Below, piece after piece: positions 34,962 through 45,335 of a stretch of 64,000 bases of DNA. The notes beneath the pieces were generated by a model. The model made no database searches. It was given only the letters and a program-made list of their open reading frames with translations, and had not been told where the DNA came from. Both the position numbers and the translations under genes were made by a program. The DNA lies in assembly GCF_002968635.1 (NCBI RefSeq), contig NZ_PVBN01000017.1:1-64000 (forward strand), read 5' to 3'. The DNA comes from Neorhizobium alkalisoli (GTDB taxonomy: Bacteria; Pseudomonadota; Alphaproteobacteria; Rhizobiales; Rhizobiaceae). Every line of letters starts with the position of its first letter. The first letter of the stretch is position 1.

Positions 34962-37900
34962 GTGGTTATACGGCAGAAACGCGTGTTTTCGATCCCCCCG
35001 GGCGCACCGTTTCTGAAGACGCTGGCGAGCGCGCTTTGTGAAGGACGCCTCGACGAGGCGTTCCGCTACGATCCTTCCGATCCGCTTTCGCTCGCCAATG
35101 TGACGATCTTCGTGCCGACGAGGCGTTCCGCCCGCGTGCTGCGCTCGGAATTCGTCGATCTTCTCGGCGGTCGTTCAACTATCCTGCCGGTCATCCGTCC
35201 CCTTGGGGAAACGGACGACGACAGCGGCTATTTCGACCTCGTCGCGCCCGAGGAGATGGATCTCGCCCTGCCGATCGGCGGCACGGCGCGGCTCCTGGAA
35301 CTCGGACGGCTAATCCTTGCCTGGCGGAACCAGCTTCCGAAAGTCGTGCTGGACATCCATTCTGAATCGCCCCTTGTCGCGCCCGCAAGTCCCGCCGACG
35401 CGATCTGGCTTGCCCGGGCGCTTTCCGAACTCATCACCGCGGTCGAGACGGAAGAGCGCGACTGGGAAGATCTGAAAAAACTCAGGACGGGCGAACATGC
35501 GCTCTGGTGGCAGCTGACCGCCGAGTTTCTATCGATCGCCAGCGCCTTCTGGCCGGCGCGGCTGGAGGAGCTCAAACGTTCTTCGCCGGCAAGGCATCAG
35601 GCGGCGATCCTGCGTGGCGAGGCTGAAAGGATCGCAACACGCGACCACAAAGGGCCTGTGATCGTGGCGGGCTCGACCGGTTCCGTGCCGGCCGCAGCCG
35701 ATCTGATCGCGGCTATTTCCGAGCTGCCGAACGGCACCGTCGTCCTGCCCGGTCTGGACGTTTCCATGCCGGCGGATCAATGGGCGATGATCGGCGAACA
35801 CGCCATCGACGGCTTGTCGGAACCCGCGAGCCGCAGCCATCCGCAATTCGGCCTATGGCGGCTTCTGCAGAAGCTTGGCGTCTCCCGCGACGATGTCCGT
35901 CTTCTCGGAGAGGCGCCGGATGAACTGCTATTCAGGGCAACGGCGATTTCCCAGGCGCTTGTCCCCGCAAAGGCAACCGATCGCTGGAATAACTGGCGGG
36001 AAACGGCCGACCCTCACCAGCTCGGGCAGGCATTTGCCGAAGTATCCCTCATCGAGGCCGCCAACGAACGGGAAGAAGCCGTCGCGATTGCCATTGCACT
36101 GCGCCTGGCGCTCGAGGAGCCCGGCAGAAACGGCGGCGACAGCCAGGCGGCACTGATCACGCCCGACCGAATGCTTGCCCGCCGGGTGACCGCGGAACTC
36201 GCGCGCTTTGGTGTCATCGCAGACGATTCGGCCGGCTCTCCCCTTTCCGGCACGCCACAAGGCACGATCACCCAGCTTCTGCTGGAAGCGACGCTGCGGC
36301 CGGGAGATCCCGTGGCCATCGTCGGACTTCTGAAGCATCCCCTCCTTCGTCTCGGCCTTCCGGCGGGCGACCTACGCCCGGCCGTCGAAGCGCTGGAAGT
36401 CCTGGCACTACGCGGCGGTGTCGGCGATATGGATATATCCGCGCTGGAGCCGCTGCTTGAAAAGCAGCTCGCCGATCAGCTGGACGACAGGCATCCGCCC
36501 CATTGGCGGCTGTCGTTGACGCGAGAAGCAACGGACCAGGCCCGCGATCTGGTCAGGCGGCTATCCCAAGCGGTAGAACCGCTTGCCGGTGCGCTGCTTC
36601 GGCGGCGTCCGGACGGCCGCGGGCTGACGGCCAGACTCCCCCTTTCCGACTGGGCGGCGCGAACCGGCCGGGCGCTGGAAGCGATCTGCATCGACGAAAA
36701 GGGAAATCTTGCTGGCCTCTGGTCCGGAGAGGCGGGCGAGCGGCTCGCCGGCCTCCTCGCGGAGGTCATCGAGACGGACGGCCAGATGGAGGCCGACGGA
36801 CCGCAATGGATCGATATCGTGATGGCGCTGACGACAGGCGAAGCTGTAAAGCCGCGCTCTCTCAGCCATCCACGGGTCTTCATCTTCGGCACGCTGGAAG
36901 CGCGCCTGCAGAGCGTCGATACGATGATCCTCGGCGGGCTGAACGAAGGGTCCTGGCCCGGTCAGACGGTGAACAATCCCTTCCTTTCCCGCACGATGAA
37001 GACGGATATGGGCCTCGAGCCGCCGGAGCGGCGTATGGGCCAGCTGGCTCATGACTTCGAAATGGCCTGCGGAACCGGCCGCCTCATGCTGTCGCGTTCG
37101 TTGCGGCAGGGTTCTACGCCGACCGTGGCCTCGCGGTGGCTGCAGAGGCTGCTCGCGCTCGGCGGCAAATCCTTTGCCGATGACCTGAGGGAACGCGGCC
37201 AGCAGTACCGCACTTGGGCCGCAGCGATTGATGCTGGCGAAAGGCAGGAGCAAACCAGGCGCCCTGCTCCAAAACCACCGGCCGAGTTGCAGCCGACGAA
37301 ATATTCCTTCAGCGAAGTTGGGCGGCTACGCCGCGACCCCTATTCCATCTACGCCCGACGCGTTCTGCAACTCGATCCGCTCGCACCCTTCAACCAAGAT
37401 CCCGGCGCCTCGGAACGCGGCACGCTCTATCACGCCATCATCGATCACTACACCCGGGAAGGCCATAAGCCCGGATCGCCGGCTGCAAGGGAGGCCATGA
37501 GGCGGATTACCGAGGAGCTTTTCAACGCCACGCAATTGCCGCCGCATATCGATCAGGTCTGGCGGCCGCGTTTCCGGCAAGTCGCCCGCGCGTTCCTTGA
37601 TTGGGAGGTCGAACGTGCTCCGGACATCCGCAGGACCTTGACGGAAGCCGCCGCTGGCTGGGAACTGGAACAGGCCGGCATTCGCGTTACCGGCATTGCC
37701 GACCGAATCGACATCAAGGGTTCCGGCCAGGCGGACCTGATCGACTACAAGACCGGTCTCAACCCCTCCGTCTCGCAGGCACGGGCCTTGCTCGATCCGC
37801 AGCTGGCGCTCGAGGCGGCTGCCCTGATGGCGGGGGCGTTCCGCGACACGGGGCCGCTGCAGCCGAGGGACCTCATCTATGTCCGCCTGCGGCCGGGAGA

Positions 37901-38162
37901 CCGTTTCAAGCCGGAAAAAGTCAATAACGAAGACGCAAACGCAACGGCCAGACGCCAGCCGAAATCGGCGCTGGATCTCGCGCAGGAATCGCTTGAACAG
38001 CTTACCCGTTTCGTCATTGCACTGCGCACGGGTCAAGCCGGCTTCGCATCCCGGCTGATTCCCTTCATGCAAGGCGATTTCGGGGGCGAATACGATCACC
38101 TCGCTCGCGTGGCGGAATGGTCCACCGCGGATGACGACGGGGAGGCCGAAACGGATGAATGA
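34962..38162 (+). CDS. addB: AddB subunit of AddAB helicase-nuclease
   Basis: 1066 residues. Inactivated helicase-like N-terminal part, then a RecB-family nuclease with DLIDYKTGLNPS near residue 927. The region that carries the first iron-sulfur cysteine in Bacillus AddB reads RRDPYSIYAR here, so the Fe-S cluster appears absent, as in other alphaproteobacterial AddB. With AddA it resects double-strand breaks for RecA loading. GTG start with GGAGG 9 nt upstream. It overlaps addA by 8 nt. Confidence 0.95.
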   Translation: MVIRQKRVFSIPPGAPFLKTLASALCEGRLDEAFRYDPSDPLSLANVTIFVPTRRSARVLRSEFVDLLGGRSTILPVIRPLGETDDDSGYFDLVAPEEMDLALPIGGTARLLELGRLILAWRNQLPKVVLDIHSESPLVAPASPADAIWLARALSELITAVETEERDWEDLKKLRTGEHALWWQLTAEFLSIASAFWPARLEELKRSSPARHQAAILRGEAERIATRDHKGPVIVAGSTGSVPAAADLIAAISELPNGTVVLPGLDVSMPADQWAMIGEHAIDGLSEPASRSHPQFGLWRLLQKLGVSRDDVRLLGEAPDELLFRATAISQALVPAKATDRWNNWRETADPHQLGQAFAEVSLIEAANEREEAVAIAIALRLALEEPGRNGGDSQAALITPDRMLARRVTAELARFGVIADDSAGSPLSGTPQGTITQLLLEATLRPGDPVAIVGLLKHPLLRLGLPAGDLRPAVEALEVLALRGGVGDMDISALEPLLEKQLADQLDDRHPPHWRLSLTREATDQARDLVRRLSQAVEPLAGALLRRRPDGRGLTARLPLSDWAARTGRALEAICIDEKGNLAGLWSGEAGERLAGLLAEVIETDGQMEADGPQWIDIVMALTTGEAVKPRSLSHPRVFIFGTLEARLQSVDTMILGGLNEGSWPGQTVNNPFLSRTMKTDMGLEPPERRMGQLAHDFEMACGTGRLMLSRSLRQGSTPTVASRWLQRLLALGGKSFADDLRERGQQYRTWAAAIDAGERQEQTRRPAPKPPAELQPTKYSFSEVGRLRRDPYSIYARRVLQLDPLAPFNQDPGASERGTLYHAIIDHYTREGHKPGSPAAREAMRRITEELFNATQLPPHIDQVWRPRFRQVARAFLDWEVERAPDIRRTLTEAAAGWELEQAGIRVTGIADRIDIKGSGQADLIDYKTGLNPSVSQARALLDPQLALEAAALMAGAFRDTGPLQPRDLIYVRLRPGDRFKPEKVNNEDANATARRQPKSALDLAQESLEQLTRFVIALRTGQAGFASRLIPFMQGDFGGEYDHLARVAEWSTADDDGEAETDE

Positions 38163-41100
38163 TCATCTTCCCGAAGACGACGATCCGCTCCAGTGGATCG
38201 ACTGGACGACAGTGCAGCAATCGCTGGCTTCCGATCCGGTCAGCTCCGCCTGGGTATCGGCCAATGCCGGATCCGGCAAGACCCATGTTCTGACCCAGCG
38301 TGTCGTCCGGCTTCTGCTTGCGGGCTGCCGGCCCGCCTCCATCCTCTGCCTCACCTACACCAAGGCTGCGGCATCGGAAATGTCAAACCGCGTCTTTCAG
38401 CGGTTGTCCGAGTGGACCGTGCTCCCGGACGAAGAATTGCGAAAAAAAATCGCTGCCATCGAAGGTCAGGAGCCGGATTCGTTTAAACTTGCCGAGGCAA
38501 GGCGGCTGTTCGCCAAGGCGCTGGAAACGCCGGGCGGCCTGAAGATCCAGACGATCCATGCCTTTTGCGAGGCGCTGCTCCACCAATTCCCGCTTGAAGC
38601 CAATGTTGCCGGCCACTTCTCCGTTCTCGACGATCGCGCAGCATCCGCGCTGCTGGCGGAAGCCCGCCGCTCCCTGCTGACCGCCACGTCCGCGGAAGAG
38701 GATCCGGAACTGGCAGGAGCCTTCGCACATGTCCTCGATCTCGGCGACGAATTCGGTCTCGAAACCCTGCTTTCCGACATCATTTCGAACCGAACCCCAA
38801 TCCGCCGCTTCGTCGCGCGGGCGGAGCGCCATGGTGGCGTCGGCGTTGAATTGAAACGTGCCTTCGGGCTTCAGCCAGCGGATACCGAAGAGAGCATCGC
38901 AGCCGGTTATTGGCCGCTTCCCGGCCTTTCGGGCCTGACGCTCGACCTCTATCTGGCCTTGGCCGATCAGAAGGGCGGGCAGAAGGTAACCGAGGTCGCC
39001 TACGGGCTTCGGATGGTCCAGAAAGAGCCCGACGTCTTCAAGCGGGCTCAGCATCTCGATCAGATTTTTCTGACGCGCGAAGGCAAGCCCAAGGCAGACA
39101 GCTCGCTGGTCGCCAAAGCGATGGTCACCGCCGCGCCGGAACTCGCCCAGGCAATCGATGCCGCCCGCATGCATGTCGTCGCATGCCGTGACCGGCTGCG
39201 GCTCATCCGGATGTTCGCAGCAACCAAGGCGGCACTGACGCTCGCCCGGCGGCTCAACGAAGACTATGAGGACCTCAAGAAGCGGCGCAGCCTGCTCGAC
39301 TTCGAAGATCTGATTGCTCGCACTGCCGACCTCCTCACCCGCGACGGCGTCGGTGCCTGGGTGCATTACAAGCTCGATCAGGGCATCGATCACATCCTCG
39401 TGGACGAGGCGCAGGACACCAGTCCCATTCAGTGGACGGTCATCAAATCGCTTGCCGAAGATTTCTATTCCGGCGCCAGTGCACGGGTGGCGCGGCGCAC
39501 GATCTTCGCCGTCGGGGACGAGAAGCAGTCGATCTATTCTTTCCAGGGGGCTCGACCGGAACGCTTTGCCGAGGAACGCAGCGAAACCGAACGGCGGGTG
39601 AAGGCGAGCGGCCAGCCCTTCCATCCGGTGCGGCTTCCGCTTTCCTTCCGCTCCACCGCGGACGTGCTGGCCGCCGTCGACCAAGTGTTTTCGCTGGAAG
39701 AGAATTCGAGGGGCCTCAGCGCGCTGGGCGAACCGGTGCAGCACCGCTCCAACCGGATCGGCCACCCCGGTGCGGTCGACCTCTGGGACGTCGTAGTACC
39801 GGAAGCTTCCGAGCAGGAGGAAGACTGGACGGCGCCTTTCGACTCGACGCCCGACAAGGCCCCATCCGCCATTCTCGCAAGCCGGATCGCCAATCGGATC
39901 GGCGAAATGATCGGCCAGGAGAGCGTCATTGAAAAGGGCGTCGAGCGGCCAATCGAACCTGGCGATATCCTCGTGCTGGTCCGCAAGCGCGACGCCTTCG
40001 TCAATGCACTCACCCGCGCGTTGAAGCGGCGCGACAACATTCCTGTCGCCGGCGCGGACCGGCTGCGGTTGACCAGCCATATCGCCGTGCAGGACCTGTT
40101 GGCGCTCGGCCGTTTCCTGCTCCTTCCTCAAGACGATCTTTCGCTCGCCGCTCTTCTGAAAAGTCCGCTCTTCAACCTTTCGGAAGAGGATGTCTTCGAG
40201 ATCGCAGCGCGACGGCCGGCAAATACCGGCGCCTGGACACAACTCAACCGCCTAGCGGAGGAACAGCCCTTGCGGTTCCGCAATGCGGCGGACCGGCTTC
40301 AGTATCTCCTGGCTCTTTCACGGCAAGTCAGCCCGCACGATCTCTTTGCGCGGATTCTCGGCCAATATGGCGGCCGGCGCAAATTCCTTGGCCGGCTCGG
40401 CACCGAAGCCGGCGACATCCTCGATGAGTTTCTCACCTTCGCCCTCGACCACGAAACCAGCGGCCTGCCCGGGCTGCAGGCTCTCATTTCCACGCTGGAG
40501 CTGGAATCTCCCGAGGTAAAACGCGAGCAGGACGGCGGACGAAACGAGGTCAGGATCATGACCGTGCATGCCTCCAAGGGGCTCGAAGCGCCGGTCGTCT
40601 TCCTCGTGGACAGCGGTTCGAAAGCTTTCATTTCCTCCCATGTGCCGAAGTTCAGGCTGCTGCGGATTGCCGACGAGGAAGTGCCCGCCTGGGTGCCGAG
40701 CAAGACTCTCGCCAATGCTCTCACGATGGCCGATGACGAGCGGATAAGACGGTCGACCGAGGAAGAGTACCGCCGGCTTCTGTATGTCGGCATGACCCGC
40801 GCGGCCGACCGGCTGACCGTTTGCGGTTATCGCGGCAAGATCGACAATCCGGACACATGGCAAACCATGATTTCCAGGGCGCTCTCGGCCCACGAAGATC
40901 ACTGCAAACCGGTACAGTTCTCTGGCGCGGACGGCGAATGGGGCGGCTTTCAATGGCGGTTGCCACGAGCCACCGCCAAAGCGGAGAAAGCGCAAGCCAA
41001 GGTCCCGGTATCGGCAGAGAAACAGCCCCTTCCCGCGGCGCTCTCTCGGGCGCTGCCGCCGCAGAAGCTTTTACCGCGCCCGTTGAGCCCATCGGGTGCC

Positions 41101-41697
41101 GGCACCATGATCGATGGCGATGCCGACGATCTGATTCTCACGTCACCGCTCTTCGGCGAAGGAAAAAGTGCGGGTCTGGCGTTGCAGAAGGGCCGACTCG
41201 TACACCGCATGCTGCAGATGCTGACGGAGTTTGCTGAAGCCGAGCAGGAGGCCGCGGCCTGGCGCTACGTGGACCGGGCTGCCCGCTTCTGGCCGCCGGC
41301 GGAGCGGGAAACCCTCGTCGCCTGCGTCATGTCGGTGCTTTCGCATGTCGAACTCCGGCCGGTCTTTTCCGAAAAGAGCCAGGCGGAGGTCTCCATCATG
41401 GGGACGCTTGCTCTGGAGGGAAAGGACTATGCCATTTCCGGGCGCATAGACCGGCTTGTGGTGACGGAAGATCGGGTGATCGTTCTCGACTACAAGACGA
41501 ATCGCGTGCCGCCAAAGACGCCGGAAGGCGTGCCATTTGCCCATCGCGCCCAGCTCGCCATTTATCGAGAGATCCTGAAGCCGCTTTATCCGGCAAAAGA
41601 CTTCGACTGCGTTCTCGTTTATACCGAAACAGCCGCCGTCGTCACGCTGCCGCCGGAACTCCTGTCACGCTCGCTTGCAGAACTCAAAACAAAGTGA
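38155..41697 (+). CDS. addA: AddA helicase-nuclease
   Basis: 1180-residue UvrD-type helicase with a C-terminal nuclease. Walker A ANAGSGKTHVL at about 36-46, Walker B VDEAQDTSPIQW near 415, VGDEKQSIYSFQGA, motif VI EEEYRRLLYVGMTRA, and nuclease motif VLDYKTNRVPP near 1110. The ATG at 38155 (GGGGAGG 9 nt upstream) lies inside the addB end, giving coupled translation. It processes DNA ends for recombination. Confidence 0.97.
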   Translation: MNDHLPEDDDPLQWIDWTTVQQSLASDPVSSAWVSANAGSGKTHVLTQRVVRLLLAGCRPASILCLTYTKAAASEMSNRVFQRLSEWTVLPDEELRKKIAAIEGQEPDSFKLAEARRLFAKALETPGGLKIQTIHAFCEALLHQFPLEANVAGHFSVLDDRAASALLAEARRSLLTATSAEEDPELAGAFAHVLDLGDEFGLETLLSDIISNRTPIRRFVARAERHGGVGVELKRAFGLQPADTEESIAAGYWPLPGLSGLTLDLYLALADQKGGQKVTEVAYGLRMVQKEPDVFKRAQHLDQIFLTREGKPKADSSLVAKAMVTAAPELAQAIDAARMHVVACRDRLRLIRMFAATKAALTLARRLNEDYEDLKKRRSLLDFEDLIARTADLLTRDGVGAWVHYKLDQGIDHILVDEAQDTSPIQWTVIKSLAEDFYSGASARVARRTIFAVGDEKQSIYSFQGARPERFAEERSETERRVKASGQPFHPVRLPLSFRSTADVLAAVDQVFSLEENSRGLSALGEPVQHRSNRIGHPGAVDLWDVVVPEASEQEEDWTAPFDSTPDKAPSAILASRIANRIGEMIGQESVIEKGVERPIEPGDILVLVRKRDAFVNALTRALKRRDNIPVAGADRLRLTSHIAVQDLLALGRFLLLPQDDLSLAALLKSPLFNLSEEDVFEIAARRPANTGAWTQLNRLAEEQPLRFRNAADRLQYLLALSRQVSPHDLFARILGQYGGRRKFLGRLGTEAGDILDEFLTFALDHETSGLPGLQALISTLELESPEVKREQDGGRNEVRIMTVHASKGLEAPVVFLVDSGSKAFISSHVPKFRLLRIADEEVPAWVPSKTLANALTMADDERIRRSTEEEYRRLLYVGMTRAADRLTVCGYRGKIDNPDTWQTMISRALSAHEDHCKPVQFSGADGEWGGFQWRLPRATAKAEKAQAKVPVSAEKQPLPAALSRALPPQKLLPRPLSPSGAGTMIDGDADDLILTSPLFGEGKSAGLALQKGRLVHRMLQMLTEFAEAEQEAAAWRYVDRAARFWPPAERETLVACVMSVLSHVELRPVFSEKSQAEVSIMGTLALEGKDYAISGRIDRLVVTEDRVIVLDYKTNRVPPKTPEGVPFAHRAQLAIYREILKPLYPAKDFDCVLVYTETAAVVTLPPELLSRSLAELKTK

Positions 41698-41769
41698 GAT
41701 GACCGCCATTGAAAACTTTGAGCGCCCGTCTCACATTTAGACCAACAGAGAATCGTGAAGGAGAGCCCT

Positions 41770-42090
41770 ATGGCTACCGTGAAAGTCGATAACAGCAATT
41801 TCCAGTCCGAAGTCCTGAATTCGGCCGAGCCGGTGGTCGTAGACTTTTGGGCTGAATGGTGCGGCCCCTGCAAGATGATCGCTCCGAGCCTCGAAGAAAT
41901 TGCCACCGAGCTGGCTGGCAAAGTCAAGGTCGCCAAGCTGAACATCGACGAAAACCCGGAACTGGCAGCCCAGTTCGGCGTGCGCTCGATCCCGACGCTT
42001 GCAATGTTCAAGGACGGCGAAGTGGCTGACATCAAGGTTGGCGCAGCTCCGAAGACTGCCCTTTCAGCCTGGATTTCCAGCGCCGCTTAA
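41770..42090 (+). CDS. trxA: Thioredoxin 1
   Basis: 106 residues with the WCGPCK active site (C31, C34) and the cis-proline in IPTLAMF. General cytoplasmic disulfide reductase. AAGGAG lies 6 nt before the ATG; the frame is open five codons upstream but that start lacks support. It lies 72 nt after addA and ends at a strong terminator, so it may have its own promoter. Confidence 0.97.
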   Translation: MATVKVDNSNFQSEVLNSAEPVVVDFWAEWCGPCKMIAPSLEEIATELAGKVKVAKLNIDENPELAAQFGVRSIPTLAMFKDGEVADIKVGAAPKTALSAWISSAA

Positions 42091-42114
42091 GCTTTTTGTG
42101 TAGCATGACCTCGC

Positions 42115-42148
42115 AAAAGCCCGGCTGTCCCCTGCAGCCGGGCTTTTT
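42115..42148. terminator. Bidirectional terminator trxA/folC
   Basis: Stem AAAAGCCCGGCTG / CAGCCGGGCTTTT (42115-42127, 42135-42147) with T-runs on both strands, between convergent trxA and folC. Confidence 0.9.
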
Positions 42149-42171
42149 GCTGTCTTCCAATCTTGAGTTGC

Positions 42172-43524
42172 TTATTTTGGCGGAGTGCCGTTGTCGGCCA
42201 GCACATTGCCGGCGAAATAAAGCGATCCGCCGATCAGAATACGGGGCGGCGGGCTGTCCGGCAGTTGCCTTTCCGTAATTTCCCGTAAAGCTTCCTCCGT
42301 CGAGCCAGCCGGTTCGGCGACCAGCCCTGCGTCGAAGGCGGCATGCGCCAGAACCACCGGATCGAGAGCGGACTCGCTGCCTCTGATGCGGACGGTGAAG
42401 ACATGTTCGGCAATGTCTGCAAATGCCCGGAAATAGCCGACCGGATCCTTGGTGTTGATCATGCCGGCAATGATGAAAAGCGGCCGGGACTGGCGCTCCT
42501 CAAAGGCAGCCATGGCTTCGGCAATCACCTCTCCGGCGCCCGGATTGTGCCCACCGTCCAGCCAAATTTCCGCGCCTTCCGGCGCACAGGCCAGAAGTTT
42601 GCCTTCCGTGATCCGCTGCAGCCGCGCCGGCCACTCGACCGTCGCCATTGCCTTTTCCATCATGGCTTCGGTAACCGTGAAGCCTGCGGCCTTGACAGCC
42701 CGGATCGCAGCCGCGGCATTGGCATATTGATGCCGACCGGGCAGTTTCGGCAGCGGAAGATCCGCGAGGCCAAATTCATCCTGATAGATCAGGCGGCCGA
42801 ATTCCTCATGCGCGGAATAATCCTGGCCGTAGACCGCCACCGGACAGCCCAGCCGCTCGGCTGTGGAAATCAGCGCGTCATGGGCTGCGTCAAATTCCTG
42901 GTGTCCTATGACCACCGGGCGCCCACGCTTCATGATCCCGGCCTTTTCCGCCGCAATCAGTTCCACGCGGTCGCCGAGATAGGCCTGATGATCCAGCGAG
43001 ATCGGCATGATGACGGAAACTGCCGGATCGGAAATGACATTGGTGGCGTCGAAACGACCGCCAAGGCCAACTTCCAGGATGACAGCATCGGCTGGCTGTT
43101 CCGAGAACAGCAGAAAGGTGGCCGCCGTCAGAATCTCAAATACCGTTATCGTCTGGCCATCATTGGCGGCTGCGATGCGGCGCAGCGCATCTGCGAGCAT
43201 GGCATCATCGACGAGACGGCCCCGCCCACCCTTGACGCCGATCCGGTAACGCTCGTGCCAATTTACGAGATGCGGCGAGGTGTGAACATGCGTGGCATAT
43301 CCCCCCGCCTCCAGCAGCGCACGACAGAAGGCCGTAGCCGATCCCTTGCCGTTGGTGCCGGCCACATGGATGACCGGCGGCAATTTCCTGTGCGGATTGC
43401 CGAGAACCTCGAGAAGCCGTGTGATCCGGTCAAGCGAAAGGTCGAAACCCTTCGGATGAAGGGCCATCAGCCTTTCGATTTCCTGCTCAGCCGCGCTGAC
43501 AACGGGTTCGTTCATCGTGCTCAT
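42172..43524 (-). CDS. folC: Folylpolyglutamate/dihydrofolate synthase
   Basis: 450 residues. P-loop GTNGKGS at 56-62, followed by the folate-binding region SPHLVNWHERYRIGV. The Mur-ligase-like C-terminal domain carries LDGGHNPGAG. Adds glutamate to (dihydro)folates. ATG at 43524 with GGAG 7 nt upstream; a second ATG lies three codons in. Last gene of trpF-trpB-trpA-accD-folC, 32 nt after accD. Confidence 0.96.
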   Translation of the reverse strand: MSTMNEPVVSAAEQEIERLMALHPKGFDLSLDRITRLLEVLGNPHRKLPPVIHVAGTNGKGSATAFCRALLEAGGYATHVHTSPHLVNWHERYRIGVKGGRGRLVDDAMLADALRRIAAANDGQTITVFEILTAATFLLFSEQPADAVILEVGLGGRFDATNVISDPAVSVIMPISLDHQAYLGDRVELIAAEKAGIMKRGRPVVIGHQEFDAAHDALISTAERLGCPVAVYGQDYSAHEEFGRLIYQDEFGLADLPLPKLPGRHQYANAAAAIRAVKAAGFTVTEAMMEKAMATVEWPARLQRITEGKLLACAPEGAEIWLDGGHNPGAGEVIAEAMAAFEERQSRPLFIIAGMINTKDPVGYFRAFADIAEHVFTVRIRGSESALDPVVLAHAAFDAGLVAEPAGSTEEALREITERQLPDSPPPRILIGGSLYFAGNVLADNGTPPK

Positions 43525-43556
43525 CCCGCCACTCCGGCTCTCGCCACGTCATTCGG

Positions 43557-44453
43557 TCAGGCGTTGACCGCAACAGGTGCTGAAATCGCCTGCTGGACCG
43601 GCTGCTTTGTCAGCATCTTCAGAATCTTCGCGAGCGTAGACGGGATATCGTGACGCTTTACGACCATATCGACCATGCCATGCTCGAGCAGATATTCAGA
43701 GGTTTGAAAACCTTCCGGAAGTTTTTCACGCAGCGTCTGCTCGATCACCCGCTTGCCGGCAAAACCGATCTCCGCGCCCGGCTCGGCAATGTGGACGTCG
43801 CCCAACATCGCGTAGGAAGCGGTGACGCCGCCGGTGGTCGGGTTGGTCAACACGACGATATAGGGCAGGCCTGCTTCCTTCAGCATATTGACCGCGACGG
43901 TGGTGCGCGGAAGCTGCATCAGCGACAGGATGCCCTCCTGCATGCGGGCGCCGCCGGACGCCGGGAAGATGACCAGCGGGCACTTTTCGGAAACCGCCCG
44001 TTCGCAGGCCCTGACGATCGCCTCGCCGGCTGCCATGCCGAGCGAACCGCCTATGAAATTGAACTCGTGCACGACGGCGACGAGCTTCAGACCCTGCACC
44101 TGGCCGACACCGGCAAGGATGGTATCCTCCTGCTCGGTCTTTACGCGGCTGTCCTTCAGACGATCGGCATAACGTTTCGAATCACGGAACTTCAACGGGT
44201 CCTGAGCGACCTTAGGCTGCTGCAGCGATTCGAAATGTCCGCCATCGAACAGATCCTTCAACCGCGCCTTGGCCGGCATCTTCATGTGATAGCCGGACGC
44301 GGGAATGACCCATTTGTTCTCTTCCAGGTCCTTGTGGAAGACCATTTCGCCGGTTTCCGGGCATTTGATCCAGAGATTTTCCGGCACGTCCCGGTTCGGG
44401 CGGCCAAGCATGGAATTGATCCGCGGCCGGACATAGTTGGTGATCCAGTTCAC
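43557..44453 (-). CDS. accD: Acetyl-CoA carboxylase carboxyltransferase beta subunit
   Basis: 298 residues; with AccA it transfers carboxyl from biotin to acetyl-CoA for fatty-acid synthesis. The crotonase-like core (FIGGSLGMAAGEAI, FPASGGARMQEGILSLMQ, TNPTTGGVTASYAMLGD) is intact. The N-terminal zinc ribbon, four cysteines in E. coli, is eroded: only C31 of KCPETGEMVFHKDLEENKW remains and the second pair reads VIPASGYHM. GTG start with GGGAG 9 nt upstream. It lies 41 nt after trpA. Confidence 0.95.
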   Translation of the reverse strand: MNWITNYVRPRINSMLGRPNRDVPENLWIKCPETGEMVFHKDLEENKWVIPASGYHMKMPAKARLKDLFDGGHFESLQQPKVAQDPLKFRDSKRYADRLKDSRVKTEQEDTILAGVGQVQGLKLVAVVHEFNFIGGSLGMAAGEAIVRACERAVSEKCPLVIFPASGGARMQEGILSLMQLPRTTVAVNMLKEAGLPYIVVLTNPTTGGVTASYAMLGDVHIAEPGAEIGFAGKRVIEQTLREKLPEGFQTSEYLLEHGMVDMVVKRHDIPSTLAKILKMLTKQPVQQAISAPVAVNA

Positions 44454-44494
44454 TTGGACGTACTCCCGTTGGAATCTTGCCTAATGTGGGAAAA

Positions 44495-45334
44495 CTATTC
44501 GGCGGCAACAAGGCGAGCGGCGCGCACGCCAGTCGCCAAGCCACGGACCAGTGTCGAAACGGATGCGACCGTATCGGGACCTGCCGCGCCGTCCTTGGTC
44601 AGGCTGCCGGCGATCTGCGCGACGATTGCCGAACCGACCACAACGCCGTCAGCCGCCGCACCAATCGCCCTGGCATGATCGGCCGTCTTCACGCCGAAGC
44701 CGACGCAGACCGGAAGCTTGGTGTGGCCCTTGATGCGATTGACGGCGCCGGAGACCAGCGACGGGTCCGGCAGGGCCGAACCAGTGATGCCGTTCATGGA
44801 AACGTAGTAGACAAAACCGGACGTGTTCTTGAGGACCGCCGGCAGACGCTTGTCATCGGTGGTAGGGGTTGCAAGCCGGATGAAGTTGATGCCCTTGGCG
44901 AGAGCCGGGATGCACAGTTCATCGTCCATTTCCGGCGGCAGATCGACGACGATCAGGCCATCGATCCCAGCCGAGATCGCGTCATCGAGAAACTTCTCGA
45001 CGCCGTAGACATAGATCGGGTTGTAGTAGCCCATCATGACGATCGGCGTCTCGTTGTCGCCTTCGCGGAATTTTTTCGCCAGTTCCAGCGTCTTTGAAAG
45101 CGTCTGGCCGCCTTTGAGCGCCCGCTGACCGGCCATCTGGATCGCCGGGCCATCGGCCATCGGATCCGAGAACGGCATGCCGAGCTCGATGACATCCGCG
45201 CCCGCCTCCGGCAAAGCCTTCATGATGTTCAGCGAGGTTTCGAAATCCGGGTCACCACCCATGAAATAGGTGATCAGAGCAGGACGGCCCTCGGCTTTCA
45301 GAGCCGCGAAACGGTTGTCCATACGAGCTGTCAT
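44495..45334 (-). CDS. trpA: Tryptophan synthase alpha chain
   Basis: 279-residue barrel converting indole-3-glycerol phosphate to indole. Catalytic E50 and D61 in VIELGMPFSDPMADGP; the phosphate loops GFGVKTADHA and VVGSAIV are present. It begins 1 nt past the trpB stop. Confidence 0.97.
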   Translation of the reverse strand: MTARMDNRFAALKAEGRPALITYFMGGDPDFETSLNIMKALPEAGADVIELGMPFSDPMADGPAIQMAGQRALKGGQTLSKTLELAKKFREGDNETPIVMMGYYNPIYVYGVEKFLDDAISAGIDGLIVVDLPPEMDDELCIPALAKGINFIRLATPTTDDKRLPAVLKNTSGFVYYVSMNGITGSALPDPSLVSGAVNRIKGHTKLPVCVGFGVKTADHARAIGAAADGVVVGSAIVAQIAGSLTKDGAAGPDTVASVSTLVRGLATGVRAARLVAAE

Positions 45335-45335
45335 G

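Noticed and set aside
38383..40242. 619-codon open frame antisense to addA
   Set aside because: Shadow frame; addA helicase motifs cover the same bases.
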